Shown here piece after piece: positions 61,308 to 64,000 of a DNA stretch of 64,000 bases. The translations under genes and the position numbers were made by a program. Source of the DNA: Aestuariibacter sp. A3R04 (GTDB lineage Bacteria; Pseudomonadota; Gammaproteobacteria; Enterobacterales; Alteromonadaceae); contig NZ_JAHKQR010000016.1 of the NCBI RefSeq assembly GCF_018860805.1, positions 310,001-374,000 on the forward strand, read 5' to 3'. The notes beneath the pieces were generated by a model. That model worked only from the letters and a program-made list of their open reading frames with translations. It was not told where the DNA came from and did not search any database. How positions within the stretch are numbered: the first letter of the stretch is position 1; every line of letters starts with the position of its first letter.

Positions 61308-64000
61308 TCAGCGCTCCTGTTTGTTGAGCAGCATAGTGGCAAGGCACAGCGTAACAGGAATAGAAGCGGCAATGGCATAAACCGTGAAATCCAGCGTTTC
61401 AAACCCCAGCCCCTTGCTGAATATTCCGCGACTGGCCAACAAAAAGTAACTCACGGGGTGCCCTTCTCCAACAATACGACCAAAGCCTTCCAACGCGGAT
61501 ACAGGAGTGATCATACCGGCAAACTGTATCGCCGGTACCATTGTGCCTATAGTGGTAAGTAAGATTGCGGCTATTTGGCTATTCGTGAACACCGATGCCA
61601 ACAACCCAAAGCTGGTAGAAAAGGTAACAAAAAGCAGGGCGATAACTGACAACGCCACCACATCTCCTTTCAAAGGCACGTCAAACAGCCATACCGCCAT
61701 GGCAACCAACAACAGAAAGCTAACAAATGAGGTTGCTATGTAAGGCAACTGTTTTCCCAATAGAAACTCAATTTTTTTAATTGGGGTAACATATAAGTTA
61801 ATGATAGATCCCAGTTCTTTTTCCCGCACGACAGCCAGCGAAGTAAGCAAAGCTGGAATCATCAGCAACAACATGGGAATAACAGCGGGCACAATGGCTA
61901 CCAAACTGCGAATATCCGGGTTGTACAAATAGCGCGACACCACATTAATATTACTTGTAGATGTCACCTGACTCATTTGCGATGCCTGTTGCGAAAGCCA
62001 GGTAACGTGAATGCCGGTTACGTAACCTTCGATGGTTTCTGCCCGGGAAGGCATGGCGCCGTCTATCCAGGCGCCAATCTCTACCGTTTCACCATTGTGC
62101 AGCGTTTGACCAAAATCAGGGGGAATTTCTACAGCCAGTGAAATTTCACCGCTTTTCATTCGTCTGTCCATATCGTCATAACTGGTAATGGCCGGCATTT
62201 CTACAAAATAGCGGGAACCTGACAGCGCATTTCTGTACTCCAGGCTAAGGGACGACTGGTCTCGGTCGAACACTGCGTACTTGAGATCTTCCACATCCAT
62301 GGTAATGCCATAGCCAATAACCACCATCAGCACCATACTGCCAAGAAACGACATGGTTAAGCGAATAGGGTCGCGAACCAGTTCCAAGGTTTCCCGAGAG
62401 GCATAACTCAGCAGCCGTCGCAGTGCCATACCGCGTTTTTTTCGCGAGTGCGCATTTTGGCTTGTATGGACTGTGGTTAGCGGTGTTGAGGTGTTTTCCT
62501 CACAGGGAGTTCCTGACGTCTGTGCCTCTTTCAGGTATGCAATAAACGCCTCTTCCAGTGTATCAGCCTGTTTATCACTGATAATGGCATCGGGTGTATC
62601 GGTAACCAGTACTTTACCGGCGTGCATTAACGAAATGCGATCGCATCGCGCCGCCTCATTCATAAAGTGTGTTGAAATAAAAATGGTCACGCCGTCTTCA
62701 CGGGCAAGGGCAATAAGCAAACGCCAGAAGTTGTCCCGGGCCACAGGATCAACGCCAGATGTGGGTTCATCAAGAATTAACACTTCCGGTTTGTGCACCA
62801 TGGCCACGGCTAACGACAAGCGCTGTCGTATACCCAGCGGTAACGACGCCGGCAAACTGTGTTGGTGTGATGTGAGGGAAAAGCGGGCCAGCATTTCATC
62901 TACCCGCTCAGCCAACCGCTCGCTGTCTACGTTAAACAACCGCCCGTGTAACACCAGGTTCTGCCGCACGGTAAGTTCGGTATACAAAGAAAAGCTCTGC
63001 GACATATATCCGACCCGATAACGGGTGCTGATGTCGTTTGAGCCCAGTTCGCTTCCCAGCAGCCACGCATCCCCAGAGGTTTGTGGTAACAAGCCGGTGA
63101 GCATTTTCATGGTGGTGGATTTCCCGCATCCGTTAGACCCCAAAAAGCCGAAAATCTCACCTTTGCGAATACTAAAACTCACGTCGCTAACGGCGACAAA
63201 ATCACCAAACTGCATGGTGAGATGCTTCGCTTCTATGGCGATTCCTGCTTGCTCATTGTCGGCCAGCGGCGTAACTTCCACTTCGGTGTGATGTTGCTTT
63301 ATCTCTTCGGGAAGCAAGGCTATAAACGCCGATTCCAAATCCTGGGTGCCGGTTTGCGCCAGCAACTCGGCGGCGGTACCTGTTGCCAACACCTTACCGG
63401 CATTTAGCGCCACCAGTTGGTTAAACTGCTGAGCTTCGTCCATGTAGGCGGTGGCAACGACTACCGTAATATCGGGTTGGGCGGAGTGAATATCATTGAT
63501 GAGTGACCAAAACTGACTACGGGCCAAAGGATCCACGCCCGTGGTAGGCTCGTCGAGAATAAGCAGTTTTGGGTCGTGAATAAGCGCACAGCACAACCCC
63601 AGTTTTTGCTTCATCCCACCCGATAATTTCCCGGCCGGGCGGGATAAAAATGGGTATAGCCCGGTACGACGGGTAAGGGCGTCAATGCGCGTTCGTCGCT
63701 CGGCGCGACCATGCCCAAAAAGCTTGGCAAAGAACTGCAGGTTTTCTTCCACCGACAACGTTGGGTACAGGTTTTTCCCTAACCCTTGCGGCATATAAGC
63801 AATATCAGCACAAATAGCATTGCGGTGCCCCTTACTTCGCATGTCACCGCCAAGCACCTGCAACTGGCCGTCCTGCATTTCCCGCTCACCGGCAATGAGC
63901 GACAACAATGTAGACTTTCCCACCCCATCCGGGCCTATAATTCCTACTGTTGTCCCAGTGGGAATCGTCAGTGAAATACTATCTATGGCAAGGGTGTTTC
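61308..64000 (-). CDS. fused ABC ATPase-ATPase-permease (RbbA/YhiH-like), N-terminus cut by window edge
   Basis: The frame is open to the right edge, so the true start is outside; 897 codons are visible. NBD 1 shows Walker [10 protein letters not shown], signature LSGGMKQKL and Walker [17 protein letters not shown] 2 shows Walker [10 protein letters not shown], Walker [14 protein letters not shown] and the degenerate signature LPLGIRQRL in place of LSGGQ, as common in this family. The C-terminal ABC-2 permease part begins at about the stretch [18 protein letters not shown], with [15 protein letters not shown] before helix 3. It likely dimerises with the permease downstream to export a drug or small molecule, together with a HlyD adaptor. 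RbbA itself was described as ribosome-associated, but the export role fits the operon better. Confidence 0.92.
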   Translation of the reverse strand, partial: NTLAIDSISLTIPTGTTVGIIGPDGVGKSTLLSLIAGEREMQDGQLQVLGGDMRSKGHRNAICADIAYMPQGLGKNLYPTLSVEENLQFFAKLFGHGRAERRTRIDALTRRTGLYPFLSRPAGKLSGGMKQKLGLCCALIHDPKLLILDEPTTGVDPLARSQFWSLINDIHSAQPDITVVVATAYMDEAQQFNQLVALNAGKVLATGTAAELLAQTGTQDLESAFIALLPEEIKQHHTEVEVTPLADNEQAGIAIEAKHLTMQFGDFVAVSDVSFSIRKGEIFGFLGSNGCGKSTTMKMLTGLLPQTSGDAWLLGSELGSNDISTRYRVGYMSQSFSLYTELTVRQNLVLHGRLFNVDSERLAERVDEMLARFSLTSHQHSLPASLPLGIRQRLSLAVAMVHKPEVLILDEPTSGVDPVARDNFWRLLIALAREDGVTIFISTHFMNEAARCDRISLMHAGKVLVTDTPDAIISDKQADTLEEAFIAYLKEAQTSGTPCEENTSTPLTTVHTSQNAHSRKKRGMALRRLLSYASRETLELVRDPIRLTMSFLGSMVLMVVIGYGITMDVEDLKYAVFDRDQSSLSLEYRNALSGSRYFVEMPAITSYDDMDRRMKSGEISLAVEIPPDFGQTLHNGETVEIGAWIDGAMPSRAETIEGYVTGIHVTWLSQQASQMSQVTSTSNINVVSRYLYNPDIRSLVAIVPAVIPMLLLMIPALLTSLAVVREKELGSIINLYVTPIKKIEFLLGKQLPYIATSFVSFLLLVAMAVWLFDVPLKGDVVALSVIALLFVTFSTSFGLLASVFTNSQIAAILLTTIGTMVPAIQFAGMITPVSALEGFGRIVGEGHPVSYFLLASRGIFSKGLGFETLDFTVYAIAASIPVTLCLATMLLNKQER

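Noticed and set aside
1..64000. tRNA or rRNA genes, CRISPR arrays, insertion sequences, prophage
   Set aside because: No cloverleaf-like intergenic stretch, regular repeat array, transposase, integrase or phage structural gene was seen by eye. A tRNAscan and IS search would be needed to exclude small remnants.

Overview
The window looks like chromosome from a marine, polysaccharide-degrading gammaproteobacterium, most likely Alteromonadales (Alteromonas relatives). The reasons are the mixture of large TonB-dependent receptors, several glycoside hydrolases (GH115, GH92, GH5, GH26, GH130), two chemoreceptors, a DTW-domain protein, an AaeXAB-like efflux operon and an RbbA-type ABC exporter, all with intermediate GC and tight operons. 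I see no rRNA, tRNA, insertion sequence, prophage or CRISPR array. The genus assignment is inference from gene content.

Layout. 1-4.7 kb: the 3' part of a siderophore-type TonB receptor, a PepSY membrane protein, and a convergent two-component pair. 4.8-9.9 kb: glucuronoxylan use, with a GH115 alpha-glucuronidase and mannonate dehydratase (uxuA) divergent from a UxuR-like GntR regulator. 9.9-13.9 kb: an AaeB/AaeA/DUF1656 efflux operon and an outer-membrane barrel. 14-21 kb: an unfamiliar cluster, with a 929-residue ClpB-D2-like AAA+ module fused to an FtsH-like AAA+/M41 protease and facing a two-gene operon (YbjN-like protein and membrane protein); a fourth unknown gene lies convergent. 21-26.7 kb: DTW tRNA-modifying protein, alginate-export-type porin, chemoreceptor, lactate permease. 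26.7-31.4 kb: GH92 alpha-mannosidase lipoprotein, a second UxuR-like regulator and a FucP-type sugar symporter. 31.4-37.3 kb: azurin, fumarase C with a perfect Fur box between them, a phosphatase, a cation-efflux protein and a NIT-domain chemoreceptor.

37.3-52.6 kb is a complete beta-mannan utilisation locus. A surface lipoprotein GH26 mannanase would cut the polymer and a TonB receptor would import oligosaccharides. A GH5 hydrolase would trim them in the periplasm and a sodium symporter would bring mannobiose into the cytoplasm. There an AGE-family 2-epimerase and a GH130 phosphorylase would convert it to mannose-1-phosphate and glucose. A LacI-family regulator and repeated copies of the palindrome AAATGAACCGGTTCATTT tie the locus together. 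One further copy lies, oddly, in a convergent gap beside a SugE/Gdx-like exporter gene.

52.6-64 kb: a transmembrane Ser/Thr kinase whose periplasmic part is an FKBP-type prolyl isomerase, a small membrane protein, a serine hydrolase followed by a response regulator and histidine kinase, a Lig E type DNA ligase with a signal peptide, and an ABC-2 exporter running off the right edge.

The two strongest candidates for undescribed biology are the Clp/FtsH fusion protease cluster (14.0-21.0 kb) and the kinase-FKBP fusion (52.6-55.0 kb). Regulatory signals of interest include a tandem repeat (GTGAASGAAAGGTGAA) shared by the promoters of the serine hydrolase and the outer-membrane barrel 45 kb apart, and a TTGG-N5-CCAA dyad near both GntR genes.
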